Notes: generated by a model from the sequence alone, not told the origin. Positions 32,539-40,295 are shown, counted from the stretch's first letter. The stretch is DNA of 64,000 nucleotides from Aminobacterium colombiense DSM 12261 (GCF_000025885.1 NC_014011.1:1240001-1304000), one strand, 5' to 3'. Translations and numbers: made by a program.

Positions 32539-33618
32539 TTACAATGTGCGCATTTCTTCTACAGAAACGTTTTCCAGACCAAGTTCTTTTAGTCCTACTC
32601 CTGTCTCAAAATAGTTTTGACCATTTACGACGCTTGATAAATGAATGATGCTATTAATTGTAGGAGCGGCAATTCCTAATTTTTGTGCCAAGGCCGAAAC
32701 AGGAACGAGAAGATAGGGCACATCTTCTATGAGATATCTGTAATTCATTGAAGTTGGTGCATCCGTTCCGTGACCACAGTAAACGCTGTTATTCAAAATA
32801 GTTTCTCTTAAAGTTTTTCCCTCAAGGTTATATAGTTTCTTCATATCGTCCATAGTCGACAGTAGATCTATTCCAAGTGCTTCCCCAATGAACATGCGTT
32901 CCCGATCCATCGCTTCCATAACGCTACAGACAGATTCTGTCATGCCATCACCGTAAAATCTAAAATTGCCGTTTTCGGACTCGATTCTTCCCGCGTTCAT
33001 AATCATAGTGGGACAGTGGAGAATCATATTTGTATTATATAAACCTATAGCTATGACGTTAGGAGCTGCTTTTAATTGTATAGGAAAGGCCTGTTGTATT
33101 TGAGATATAAAAGTTTCAGTCTGATTTCCAGGCAGAGTAGCTATGGAAAGATGCTGTTTTATACCCCATATGTTGACTCTTCCAAGTGCTTCCAAACGAC
33201 ATGCATAGGGCATGGTGTCGGCTTCTGCCATTTTCAAAGATGTAGTATTTCCTATTTTCTTAAGGTAGCTTCTGAAAACGAGTGAACCAAAATTCCCTGG
33301 CATAAGTACAAGTTTTTGATTGTCTTCTATATAAGGAGCTATTGATTCCAAAATTGGTTTTTGAGCGAAACTCGGAGCAAGAAAGTAAATAATATCGGCT
33401 CCTTTTATAGCTTCTTCAGCACTTGTCGTTACGTTGGCAAGATGCCCCTTTTTCTCCATTATTCCTGTTAAAGTGATGGTTTTACTTTTTTTCAAATCTG
33501 CTATTTTATGCTCTAGTTGAGGGTGCTCAAAAAGTGTTACTTCAAAATCCTGTGAGGCAAGATCTCCTGCGAGGGCTTGCCCGCCGTTCCCTGCTCCAAG
33601 CACTGTTATTCTAGTCAT
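32539..33618 (-). CDS. NAD(P)-dependent opine dehydrogenase family enzyme
   Basis: 359 residues. The N-terminal Rossmann motif ITVLGAGNGGQALAGDLA binds NAD(P); the C-terminal all-helical domain has YNTNMILHCPTMIMNAG with the His and Asn typical of octopine/nopaline dehydrogenases, and HGTDAPTSMNYRYLIEDVPY. These enzymes reductively join an amino acid to a 2-oxo acid or run the reverse. The start at 33618 follows GGAGG. It is divergent from a periplasmic binding protein and an ornithine cyclodeaminase-like gene within the tRNA-Arg islet, so opine or amino-acid use is the likely theme. Confidence 0.87.
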   Translation of the reverse strand: MTRITVLGAGNGGQALAGDLASQDFEVTLFEHPQLEHKIADLKKSKTITLTGIMEKKGHLANVTTSAEEAIKGADIIYFLAPSFAQKPILESIAPYIEDNQKLVLMPGNFGSLVFRSYLKKIGNTTSLKMAEADTMPYACRLEALGRVNIWGIKQHLSIATLPGNQTETFISQIQQAFPIQLKAAPNVIAIGLYNTNMILHCPTMIMNAGRIESENGNFRFYGDGMTESVCSVMEAMDRERMFIGEALGIDLLSTMDDMKKLYNLEGKTLRETILNNSVYCGHGTDAPTSMNYRYLIEDVPYLLVPVSALAQKLGIAAPTINSIIHLSSVVNGQNYFETGVGLKELGLENVSVEEMRTL

Positions 33619-33748
33619 CGTTAAAGCCTCCATTTTAAAACTAATAAACCGAATTACACTCATAGACTATAAAATAAAATTAAGTTATAATAAGCACTTC
33701 TTCCGTTTCATAGCAAAAAATATACTATCATATATGGAGGCGCTACAA

Positions 33749-34525
33749 ATGTTGAAAACATCAAAAATTTTCATATTGAGTGTGATTATGTCTTTAATCG
33801 TTGCTGCTCCCTCTTTAGCCGCGAAATCGGTAATGGATCGTACCGTGATCCGTGTGGGGACAGAGGCAACTTACCCCCCCTTCGAGTACAGAAGTGAGAA
33901 AAATGAAATTGTAGGATATGACATCGATGTCGTTAAAGCTCTTGGAGCTCATTTAGGTAAGGACGTAGAACTTGTTGACATGTCTTTTGACGGCCTTATT
34001 CCTGCTTTGCTTACCGGAAAAATTGATATGATTGCCGCGGGAATGACAAATACGGAAGAGCGCAGAAAAAAGGTTGATTTTTCCGATGTTTACTATGAAA
34101 TTGAAAATGCCTTTGTTACAAAATCAGATGATGAATCCATATCTAAAATAGAGGATCTTGCAGACAAAGTAGCTACCGTTCAAATCGGAACAGCGCAAGA
34201 TATCTTTATTACTAATACGAAACTTCCAAAAGAAATTAAACGTTTTCAGAAAAATGACGATGCTTTGAGGGAAGTCTTATTGGGACGATCAGATTTTTGT
34301 GTTGTTAATCTTACAGTAGCCAATGCATACCTTAGAAATAACGACGCCTTTGGCAGCACGTTGAAAATTGCTTTTCGAAACTTTATACATAAACAAGGGG
34401 AAGGCATTGCCTTAGCTATTCCGAAAGGTGACACGACTTTTCAGGAAGCTCTCAACAAAGTTCTGGATGAAATGAAAAAGAGCGGGGAGCTTTTAGGGCT
34501 CAAGAAAAAATATCAGATAGACTAA
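33749..34525 (+). CDS. Family 3 amino-acid/opine solute-binding protein, orphan
   Basis: 258-residue exported binding protein. The signal peptide is MLKTSKIFILSVIMSLIVAA with cleavage near SLAA; no lipobox Cys is seen. The family 3 signature appears as TEATYPPFEYRSEKNEIVGYD, followed by DMIAAGMTNTEERRKKVDFS, as in amino-acid-binding proteins. The start follows GGAGG by eight bases. No permease or ATPase gene is adjacent, so it must use a transporter encoded elsewhere. It lies 13 bases before the ornithine cyclodeaminase-like gene, in one operon. Confidence 0.9.
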   Translation: MLKTSKIFILSVIMSLIVAAPSLAAKSVMDRTVIRVGTEATYPPFEYRSEKNEIVGYDIDVVKALGAHLGKDVELVDMSFDGLIPALLTGKIDMIAAGMTNTEERRKKVDFSDVYYEIENAFVTKSDDESISKIEDLADKVATVQIGTAQDIFITNTKLPKEIKRFQKNDDALREVLLGRSDFCVVNLTVANAYLRNNDAFGSTLKIAFRNFIHKQGEGIALAIPKGDTTFQEALNKVLDEMKKSGELLGLKKKYQID

Positions 34526-34538
34526 GGGGAAGTAAAAA

Positions 34539-35531
34539 ATGGCTCGGTTGTTGTGTCAATCTCAAATAAGCAAAATGATTACGATGCATGATGTCGTAGA
34601 AATAATTGATAAAACATATAAAGGTATGGGAGAAGGAACTGTAATAAACCCAACGAAAGGAACATTGGATTTAGGCGAAAGTTCTCCATATCCCCCCTAT
34701 CACGCAGATATAAACTCTATGCCTGCATATGTAGGATGGGTAGATACAGCCGGCATCAAATGGGCAGGAGGCTGGATGGATAACCCTAAGCAGGGGTTGC
34801 CTTATGTAAGCGCTATCATTGTATTAGTCAACCCAAGAAATGGCATCTTTACTGGAGTTCTCGACGGTACCCTGATAACAAACATGAGAACCGGCGCCCA
34901 AACAGCTGTCGCTTTAAAATATCTTTATCCGGAACAAAAATCATTAACAGTGGGGCTTTTTGGAGCAGGAGTTCAGGGGCGCACCCAAATAGCCGCTATT
35001 TCAGAAGTTTTCGATATAGACGAATTAAAAATATATGATGTTGCACCTGAATCTGCAAAACTATTTGCGGAAGAGATGGGCAGCAAGATCTCGGGGAAAA
35101 TCACGATTTGCACCCAACCTCAAGAGGCAGCTCAAGGTCATGCCGTTATAACTGTAACTCATGCAAAAGATGGCTTCTTTAAAAAAACGTGGTTTGAACC
35201 TGGAACAGTGCTCTTCCCCATGGGGTCTTATAAGGAGTGCGAAGATGAGACTCTTTTGACTGCGGATTACATTGTTGTAGACCATGTGGCGCAGTGCCTT
35301 CACCGCGGGGCATTAAAGGATCTCGCAGAAGCTGGCAAAGTGTCGCAAGAGGATATTACGGCTACGTTGGGGGAATTGTCAGTAGGTGCAAAAAAGCTCA
35401 CTGCTTCGTCCTCTTCTCGCGTTCTTTGTGTTCCTATTGGGACAGGTGCTATGGATGTTGCTGTGGCATCAGTTGTTTTACAGCGAGCGGAAAAGGAAGG
35501 GATAGGAGACACATTTAATTTCGCTATATAA
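34539..35531 (+). CDS. Ornithine cyclodeaminase / mu-crystallin family dehydrogenase
   Basis: 330-residue NAD(P)-dependent enzyme. The substrate domain has GIKWAGGW with the catalytic-site lysine and TGVLDGTLITNMRTGAQTA; the nucleotide domain has LFGAGVQGRTQ. The C-terminal PIGTGAMDVAVA contains the Asp needed for ornithine cyclodeamination. Members deaminate ornithine to proline, oxidise alanine or reduce ketimines. Co-location with an opine dehydrogenase and binding protein suggests processing of an imported opine or amino acid; the exact reaction is not fixed by sequence. Confidence 0.87.
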   Translation: MARLLCQSQISKMITMHDVVEIIDKTYKGMGEGTVINPTKGTLDLGESSPYPPYHADINSMPAYVGWVDTAGIKWAGGWMDNPKQGLPYVSAIIVLVNPRNGIFTGVLDGTLITNMRTGAQTAVALKYLYPEQKSLTVGLFGAGVQGRTQIAAISEVFDIDELKIYDVAPESAKLFAEEMGSKISGKITICTQPQEAAQGHAVITVTHAKDGFFKKTWFEPGTVLFPMGSYKECEDETLLTADYIVVDHVAQCLHRGALKDLAEAGKVSQEDITATLGELSVGAKKLTASSSSRVLCVPIGTGAMDVAVASVVLQRAEKEGIGDTFNFAI

Positions 35532-35839
35532 TTATTTCATTTAACCTTGCTATTTTGCTCAAATAACATCATTCTCTTTTCATACCATTAAAACAACAAG
35601 TCCTCGACAGCCCTCGAAAGGGGGCTGCTTTTTATGTCGAAAGATAAAACTTGGAATACGTTTTGGCCTAAGAGGCTTACTAAATAGCAAAGCTTGGATA
35701 GGGGCTTTCACCCATCCATATGGAGAGCTAAGGCATTTACGTACCCTCTTGTCACGTGTTTGCATTAATCAACGACAGCCTTTTGCGCTAGTGAAAGTTA
35801 TTCATCAGTTGCAATGTTTCGGTCTTCATTTTTAGACAA
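35532..35839. other. Gene-free end of the tRNA-Arg islet
   Basis: About 310 bases with no convincing gene. They hold the terminator of the cyclodeaminase-like gene at 35608-35633. Beyond it, on the minus strand, an imperfect hairpin near 35697-35722 (GGATGGG, TGAAAG loop, CCCTATCC) stands out, but I recognise no known structured RNA. Possible decayed remnant of the mobile element. Confidence 0.4.
35608..35633 (+). terminator. Terminator after the ornithine cyclodeaminase-like gene
   Basis: CAGCCC, loop, GGGCTG, then CTTTTTAT. It is about 75 bases after the stop codon. Confidence 0.65.
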
Positions 35840-35869
35840 CAAAAAAACCGCTCTTTAAAAAAGAGCGGT
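35840..35869 (-). terminator. Present terminator of tRNA-Arg(ACG)
   Basis: Minus strand ACCGCTCTT, five-base loop, AAGAGCGGT, then seven T, ten bases after the CCA end. Confidence 0.85.
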
Positions 35870-35879
35870 GATATCCAAA

Positions 35880-35956
<77 letters not shown>

Positions 35957-36074
35957 GTATATCTTGAACGCAGGAAATATTACCACGGAACAGGCATTCA
36001 TGCAACCTTTAGGGAATATTTTACCTCATTTTCTTCCATTATAAAAAACCCTGCACTATCCCATAGGCCACCAT

Positions 36075-37112
36075 TTAGATAGCTTTTAAATCAAGTGCAT
36101 ATTCATATGATATTTTTTGTTTATTAGAAGTCTTAGTATAAGCAATTTCTTCATGTGATAGGTTAGTTAACTCTTTCCCTTTTAGAGGGCCCAACGCCTC
36201 TAAAACCTCATCAATAAGTTTCTTTTCTTGCTCAGACAAAAGACCACAATGCGAAGAATTTTGAGGAAGCAAAATCCAATGTTGAGTTTTTTCATCCTCA
36301 CATTCAATTATATCGATATCTAAGGCACCAACTTCATTTAAATATTCATATATCGTGTAACTGAATGCTCCTCCAGGAACAGGGCCATATTGCATATTAA
36401 CATACTGAAGCCCTGTAATAGAGCGAGTTAAGGTTTTAAAGGCATAAAAGTCACAGTAGAATAAGAGTTTATTCAGTTTCAAATATGATACCCTTTCCCC
36501 CATCTTAGAGAGAAGATAAACTACGACCCACTTGAGCTTTTCAAGAGAAAACGCCTGAAATCCATTTAATAAATTAGGTTGTTTATCAGTCCCACAAATT
36601 TCACACTCCAAATACCTAGCCTTCTCAGAAGAACAATCAATGCTAGTTTCCATTGCACTAATAATAGCGCTTTTTACTTTTTCGTAGTCTGCCACAGACA
36701 TTAGAGATTTATGTTGGTTTAAAATTTGTAAATAGGAATCTGGGTTTTTCGCTAACTCTAAAATAGTATGTACCGATTGGTTTGGAATAGAACCTTTTTC
36801 ATATCTCTGAAGAGAAGCTTCTCCAATACCAAGAGAACGCGCAAAAAGCGATTGTGATAATTTATAACGCTTTCGAATATCCACAACATCAGCAGCAGAC
36901 ATAAGATCATTTCTCTTCCTATACTCTTCGTATGCTTTGTCAAGCAAAGCAGCGTAGAGCTTGTCGCCAATAGGCTCATTGCAATAAGGGCAAAAATGGA
37001 TATTGGAACTAACCTTAATTTTTTCCCCTTTTATTTCAAATATTTTTGTGAATGCTCTTAAAATTTTCTTTGAGAAAGTTCGCCCACATTTCGAACATTC
37101 ATATTTAAGCAT
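36075..37112 (-). CDS. Antitoxin with MqsA-type zinc finger, HTH and Panacea (SocA-like) domain
   Basis: 345 residues in three parts. Residues 1-48 form a YgiT/MqsA-type zinc finger with Cys6, Cys9, Cys41 and Cys44. Residues about 75-125 form an XRE-like helix-turn-helix (SQSLFARSLGIGEASLQRYE). Residues about 185-335 form a Panacea/DUF4065 domain with LKLNKLLFYCDFYAF (211-225) and QYGPVPGGAF. Panacea proteins neutralise many unrelated toxins. The gene lies 56 bases after a small MqsR-like toxin gene, with GGGAGGGAG as ribosome site. It probably also represses the operon through the palindrome upstream. Confidence 0.85.
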   Translation of the reverse strand: MLKYECSKCGRTFSKKILRAFTKIFEIKGEKIKVSSNIHFCPYCNEPIGDKLYAALLDKAYEEYRKRNDLMSAADVVDIRKRYKLSQSLFARSLGIGEASLQRYEKGSIPNQSVHTILELAKNPDSYLQILNQHKSLMSVADYEKVKSAIISAMETSIDCSSEKARYLECEICGTDKQPNLLNGFQAFSLEKLKWVVVYLLSKMGERVSYLKLNKLLFYCDFYAFKTLTRSITGLQYVNMQYGPVPGGAFSYTIYEYLNEVGALDIDIIECEDEKTQHWILLPQNSSHCGLLSEQEKKLIDEVLEALGPLKGKELTNLSHEEIAYTKTSNKQKISYEYALDLKAI

Positions 37113-37168
37113 AATATAGCTCCCTCCCTATTACACTTCAAAAACTTAAAGCTTGGTTACCCTTTTCT

Positions 37169-37393
37169 TTAAAATTCGTCAAATTCATGAAAAGATAAAA
37201 CCTTACAATGCTTACAATCTGGACTTAGCTTAAGTTTGACATACATCTTTACTTGATCGGAATGAATTTCTGTAACAATTTTAAAGACGCACACTTTGCC
37301 TGGATATTTTAAGTTGTCATCTTCTACTGGAAACGAATAGTAATCATGCGGTGTCAACTTTAGACAAAGATCATACACATCTTGGAATCGCAA
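37169..37393 (-). CDS. Probable MqsR-like toxin partner of the Panacea antitoxin
   Basis: At least 74 residues from a TTG start after AAGGAAG. The core KLTPHDYYSF, the strand MYVKLKLSP, and the ending CKVLSFHEF resemble the RelE-fold MqsR-type toxin family (mRNA interferases). The open frame continues upstream without ATG or GTG; a 15-residue extension (PREKNEVFLRKYL region) looks family-like and could start at an ATT at 37438 preceded by GAGGA. The longer form is plausible. It is the first gene of the toxin-antitoxin operon. Toxicity is inferred from context. Confidence 0.65.
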   Translation of the reverse strand: MRFQDVYDLCLKLTPHDYYSFPVEDDNLKYPGKVCVFKIVTEIHSDQVKMYVKLKLSPDCKHCKVLSFHEFDEF

Positions 37394-37438
37394 TAAGTAC
37401 TTCCTTAAAAAAACTTCGTTCTTTTCTCTAGGTATAAT

Positions 37439-37690
37439 TTCCCTGTTTCCTCTGATATAAGAGCTCGCTTAGCATGTAAAAGAAATAAAACTACTGGTAA
37501 TGGGTCAGAAATAGCACTCACCATCTTACATCAATTGATGTTATCTTTTGATGTAAACTATATGCCACTATTTATACTTGGTCAAACAAGAAATAGTGTC
37601 TCATGTTTACTGTTGACAGTCTTGTGTTCTTTTTCAGTACTTTCAAATCATGTTATCCTATACTTATGAATATCTTAGGAGGTGATCTTT
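37439..37690. other. Divergent control region of the toxin-antitoxin operon and a small gene
   Basis: 252 bases between divergent genes. It carries the palindrome at 37528-37541 and repeated TTGATGT elements to 37554, a TTGACA at 37613-37618 without a well-placed -10, a TATACT near 37657, and the AGGAGGTGA ribosome site of the plus-strand gene at 37678-37686. Confidence 0.45.
37528..37554. promoter_or_regulatory. Candidate operator of the toxin-antitoxin operon
   Basis: Perfect 14-bp palindrome ACATCAATTGATGT (37528-37541), then a second TTGATGT half-site at 37548-37554, 13 bases (about one and a quarter helical turns) from the first at 37535. Suited to binding of the HTH antitoxin. Confidence 0.5.
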
Positions 37691-37924
37691 ATGGCAAACA
37701 AAAAGGACTCCACCATTTACAGAAAAATAGATAGCGAAGGCAAAACTTTTACCTGGTATTACGCTATTCAAGAAGGCAAAAAATTCGTGCTTTATCAAAG
37801 CAACACAGAGGAAGGAACGAGAGAAAAAACTGCCATTTACGGAGCCGATCCCTCAGAGCTTCTAAAAAATCTTATTAATCAAACGTCATGTGAATACCGA
37901 ATTATAGTTGAGGAGAAGCCATAA
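37691..37924 (+). CDS. Uncharacterised 77-residue protein
   Basis: Small soluble protein with a very good ribosome site (AGGAGGTGA before the ATG). The sequence has alternating beta-strand-like segments (TFTWYYAIQEGKKFVLYQ) and charged ends, with a single Cys. I do not recognise the family. It is divergent from the toxin-antitoxin operon and precedes the racemase gene on the same strand by about 70 bases. It could belong to the accessory segment. Confidence 0.6.
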   Translation: MANKKDSTIYRKIDSEGKTFTWYYAIQEGKKFVLYQSNTEEGTREKTAIYGADPSELLKNLINQTSCEYRIIVEEKP

Positions 37925-37994
37925 AAGGCCTTTTTCTTTGAAGGAGCCACCCAAATTAAGACGTTAAAAAACTGCAAAATCCGGAGGATAGATA

Positions 37995-38681
37995 ATGAAG
38001 AAAAGTATTGGAATACTTGGAGGAATAAGCTTAGCGTCCACAATACAATATTACAAAACGATCACTGATTTGTATTATGAACGGAACAAGGACTATTATT
38101 ACCCCGAAATGGTTATCAAGAGCTTAGATTTTCAATACTTTACTGACCTTGAGAATGAAAGAAGAACTGAAGAATACATCGACTACATAGTTAAAGGAAT
38201 CAAATCATTAGAAAGTGCAGGAGCCGATTTTGCAATTATGGCAGCAAATTCTCCCCATTCAGTTTTTGATAAGGTCGTAGAAAAAGTTGAACTCCCGATA
38301 ATAAGCATAGTTGAAACGACAGCAAAAAAAGCAGTTGAGCTCAACCTTAAAAAGGTTTTACTAACTGGGATTAAATACACTATGCAGGGGAGATTTTATC
38401 AAGATGGGCTTGAAAAATACGATATTGAAGTGATAACACCAACGGAAAATCATCAAGACGAGATAAATTCAATTATATTTCAAGAACTGGTGATTAATAG
38501 ATTTTCAGAAAAGACCAGATCCAGAATGCTGGAAATTATTAGTAGTTATAATGTTGAAGGAGTTATTTTGGGATGTACCGAACTCCCATTGTTGTTAAAT
38601 CAGGAACACTCTCATCTAAAGCTGTTGGATACATTAACATTACATGCTAAAGCTGCTTTGGAATTTTCGCTAGCTGCTTGA
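37995..38681 (+). CDS. Aspartate/glutamate racemase family protein, one catalytic Cys missing
   Basis: 228 residues with the Asp/Glu racemase fold. It starts with SIGILGGISLASTIQYY, where family members usually have GGMGP. The first catalytic cysteine is replaced: MAANSPHSVF has Ala84 where CNT is expected. The second, Cys194 in LGCTELPLL, is kept. Single-Cys members such as Escherichia L-Asp/Glu-specific racemase use Thr at the first site; Ala is more drastic. It may be a one-base racemase, an isomerase/decarboxylase relative, or inactive. It has GGAGG before the ATG and a terminator after the stop. Confidence 0.83.
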   Translation: MKKSIGILGGISLASTIQYYKTITDLYYERNKDYYYPEMVIKSLDFQYFTDLENERRTEEYIDYIVKGIKSLESAGADFAIMAANSPHSVFDKVVEKVELPIISIVETTAKKAVELNLKKVLLTGIKYTMQGRFYQDGLEKYDIEVITPTENHQDEINSIIFQELVINRFSEKTRSRMLEIISSYNVEGVILGCTELPLLLNQEHSHLKLLDTLTLHAKAALEFSLAA

Positions 38682-38707
38682 GTGGCACATATAACAGAGA
38701 TAGAGAG

Positions 38708-38745
38708 AAAGTCGCATGGTCAAAAAAGACCGATGCGACTTTTTA
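38708..38745 (+). terminator. Terminator of the racemase gene
   Basis: AAAGTCGCAT-GGTC, A-rich loop, GACC-GATGCGACTTT, then TTATTT. Confidence 0.85.
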
Positions 38746-38881
38746 TTTGGGGATATTCACTGCACTGACATAAGTTGTCGCTGCTCATTGTTACACTAAA
38801 AATATAGTTGATAAAAACGTAGCAAAGGCGGTTTTTAGAAATGAAAAACATCTGAGATTAAAAAAAGGAGGAGGAATACTT
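38746..38881. other. Intergenic stretch before a small ORF
   Basis: 136 bases, A/T rich, with a TATAGT near 38811 that may be a weak promoter and the strong ribosome site GGAGGAGG at 38867-38874. Nothing else recognised. Confidence 0.4.
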
Positions 38882-39036
38882 ATGAAAGAGAAAAAAGTTT
38901 GCACAAATATGGACCATAACTATTTGCCCCCCGGGTAGAACCAGAAAGCCTATCTAATGCTAGAACTTACCGCTCCAGTCACAGAAGCCGCGGGCTTCAG
39001 CTTGATAAAAAGATGGAAATTGTCGTTTTAGTTTGA
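38882..39036 (+). pseudogene. Small ORF interrupted by a frameshift at a C6 run
   Basis: A strong GGAGGAGG precedes an ATG. The frame runs 18 codons to a TAG just after CCCCCCGGG. A -1 shift on that run (or one missing C) opens a continuous frame to TGA at 39034-39036, giving a 51-residue charged protein ending RGLQLDKKMEIVVLV. In the original frame, codons after the TAG are also open for 30 residues. I recognise neither version. The best reading is a small gene broken at a homopolymer, by mutation, sequence error or programmed slippage. Confidence 0.4.
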
Positions 39037-39061
39037 CAAGATCGGCCTCTGTTTTTACAAT
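39033..39061 (+). promoter_or_regulatory. Near-consensus promoter of a small RNA
   Basis: TTGACA (39033-39038), 17-base spacer, TACAAT (39056-39061), reading directly into a structured segment that ends in a T run. No ORF with a ribosome site follows. Confidence 0.6.
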
Positions 39062-39066
39062 TTGCG

Positions 39067-39152
39067 TTGAGGACTGGTAGTCCTCAAGCCCCGCAAGGCT
39101 CCTTCACCGGGCAAGTATAGCCCGGCTGCATCGAGCCAGGCGGAGCTTTTTT
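39067..39152 (+). ncRNA. Candidate small RNA of about 85 nt, unknown family
   Basis: It starts about six bases after a near-consensus -10 and ends in TTTTTT. Hairpin 1: TTGAGGACT, GGT, AGTCCTCAA (39067-39087), nine perfect pairs. Hairpin 2: CCGGGC, AAGTATA, GCCCGG (39107-39125). The closing stem GCTCC (39098-39102) with GGAGC (39142-39146) precedes the T run. The segment lacks a plausible ORF. It is not 6S, SRP, tmRNA or RNase P RNA by the motifs I can see. Confidence 0.5.
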
Positions 39153-39196
39153 GTGTTGCATACCGTAATCGCTCTTCAGCTTATTAAGCACCATTC

Positions 39197-39706
39197 CTAA
39201 ATCAGGTTTTCTTCGTGCAGGATTTCAATTACATAAGCTGCTGCCTTAGCACAAACTGACGGGCACTTGTCATCATGACCGCCAGCTTCTAAAAAAGCGG
39301 CCTTTTCATCAGGAATCCTTAAATCAAAGGATCTGCCCATTATTTTTGTTTGAATGCCTTTACACTCTGAAGTTCCGAATTCCTCTTCAAATTTACTCTG
39401 TAGTTTATCTGCTAAACGGAAGCTTTTGAAACGTTCTCCGCCAGGATCAGAAAAATGAGCATAATCACGGCCAAGATGACAACTCAATGCCATTACACCG
39501 CCTGTAAGAGCACCGCATGAATTGCCTGTCAGCCCTATGCCACCGGACAAACCAGTCGCAGCCTTAAACACATCATCACTAATTCCACCAATAGTTTCCT
39601 TTATGGCGGCAAGCACACACTGGGAACAGCCGCCATATTCTCGCTCATATTTCGCTGCCAGTTCAGAAGCTTTAACTTGTAACAGTTCGAGGTCCTTTGC
39701 TTCCAT
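39197..39706 (-). CDS. C_GCAxxG_C_C family redox protein
   Basis: 169-residue protein with the conserved cysteines of the C_GCAxxG_C_C family: GGCSQCVLAA near residue 26, GNSCGALTGGVMAL near 62, CKGIQ near 115, and a C-terminal CPSVC. These proteins probably bind an Fe-S cluster or act in redox chemistry and are common in strict anaerobes; the exact role is unknown. The start is at Met, followed by a normal helix, with AGGAGGGACC upstream. It is monocistronic. Confidence 0.85.
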   Translation of the reverse strand: MEAKDLELLQVKASELAAKYEREYGGCSQCVLAAIKETIGGISDDVFKAATGLSGGIGLTGNSCGALTGGVMALSCHLGRDYAHFSDPGGERFKSFRLADKLQSKFEEEFGTSECKGIQTKIMGRSFDLRIPDEKAAFLEAGGHDDKCPSVCAKAAAYVIEILHEENLI

Positions 39707-39784
39707 GAATGGTCCCTCCTGTTTAGATCTTCTTATGTGTCATGTTTGTAGGCTGCAAACAAAGCCAGCGCATGCAACCACCCA

Positions 39785-40174
39785 TTACGACTTTAAAATA
39801 AATTCCACTATGGGCCAATCTGCGGGGGCCATGTCAAGTCCCCTTAACTCTTCTGGATTGAGCCACGACAGGGCCTGGTGTTCATTATTTTTAAGTTTGC
39901 CAGACTGCCATTCACACGTATAGGCCATGAGTTCTATAGAAATATGGTTGTAATCAAAAAACGATGAGCAGAGGTATTCTTTGACTTTAATGTCAATATT
40001 GAGCTCTTCCTGAATTTCTCTTTTAAGGCAATCTTCCGGAGTTTCATTTTCTTCCATTTTGCCGCCTGGAAATTCCCACTTGTTTGGGAGAGAGCTTTCA
40101 GGACTACGTTGCGCTACTAAAACTTTTCCGTTTTTGAAGATCACGGCTGCTGTAACTTTTTTTCGTTCAGACAT
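39785..40174 (-). CDS. Nudix hydrolase, MutT-type
   Basis: 129 residues. The Nudix box is complete: GGKMEENETPEDCLKREIQE followed by ELNI. The N-terminus (VTAAVIFKNGKVLVAQR) and C-terminal ELRGLDMAPADWPIV match MutT/CtfA-type enzymes that hydrolyse 8-oxo-dGTP or related oxidised nucleotides. It is a single gene. The substrate is inferred from similarity to MutT. Confidence 0.9.
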   Translation of the reverse strand: MSERKKVTAAVIFKNGKVLVAQRSPESSLPNKWEFPGGKMEENETPEDCLKREIQEELNIDIKVKEYLCSSFFDYNHISIELMAYTCEWQSGKLKNNEHQALSWLNPEELRGLDMAPADWPIVEFILKS

Positions 40175-40295
40175 TTTGGGCTCCTATTGTAGTTAGACAT
40201 GTTGCTTGGTCGGTTAAGTTCCGTTAATAGCTTGTTATTGCCCCTACGATAATTATTATCATAACAAATATATAAAGGAAGTACTAAAGACAAAA

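Noticed and set aside
35580-35765. 61-residue minus-strand ORF in the islet
   Set aside because: No ribosome site, crosses the terminator at 35608-35633, and no recognisable similarity to an integrase or other protein.
35690-35840. Riboswitch or group II intron fragment, suggested by a GGGTGAAAGCCC element on the minus strand
   Set aside because: The flanking conserved elements of cobalamin, T-box or group II intron RNAs are absent and no downstream gene fits.
38936-39030. Pyrrolysine or other stop-codon recoding at TAG within the small ORF
   Set aside because: No pyl genes, no methyltransferase context, and a simple frameshift or decay explains it as well.
38882-39152. TnpB or IS200/IS605 right end with guide-like RNA
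   Set aside because: The peptide fragments do not show TnpB catalytic or zinc motifs, and the RNA has its own promoter; no transposase is nearby.
39067-39152. 6S RNA, SRP RNA, cyclic di-GMP or molybdenum-cofactor riboswitch
   Set aside because: Length, conserved loops and sequence elements of these families are not present.
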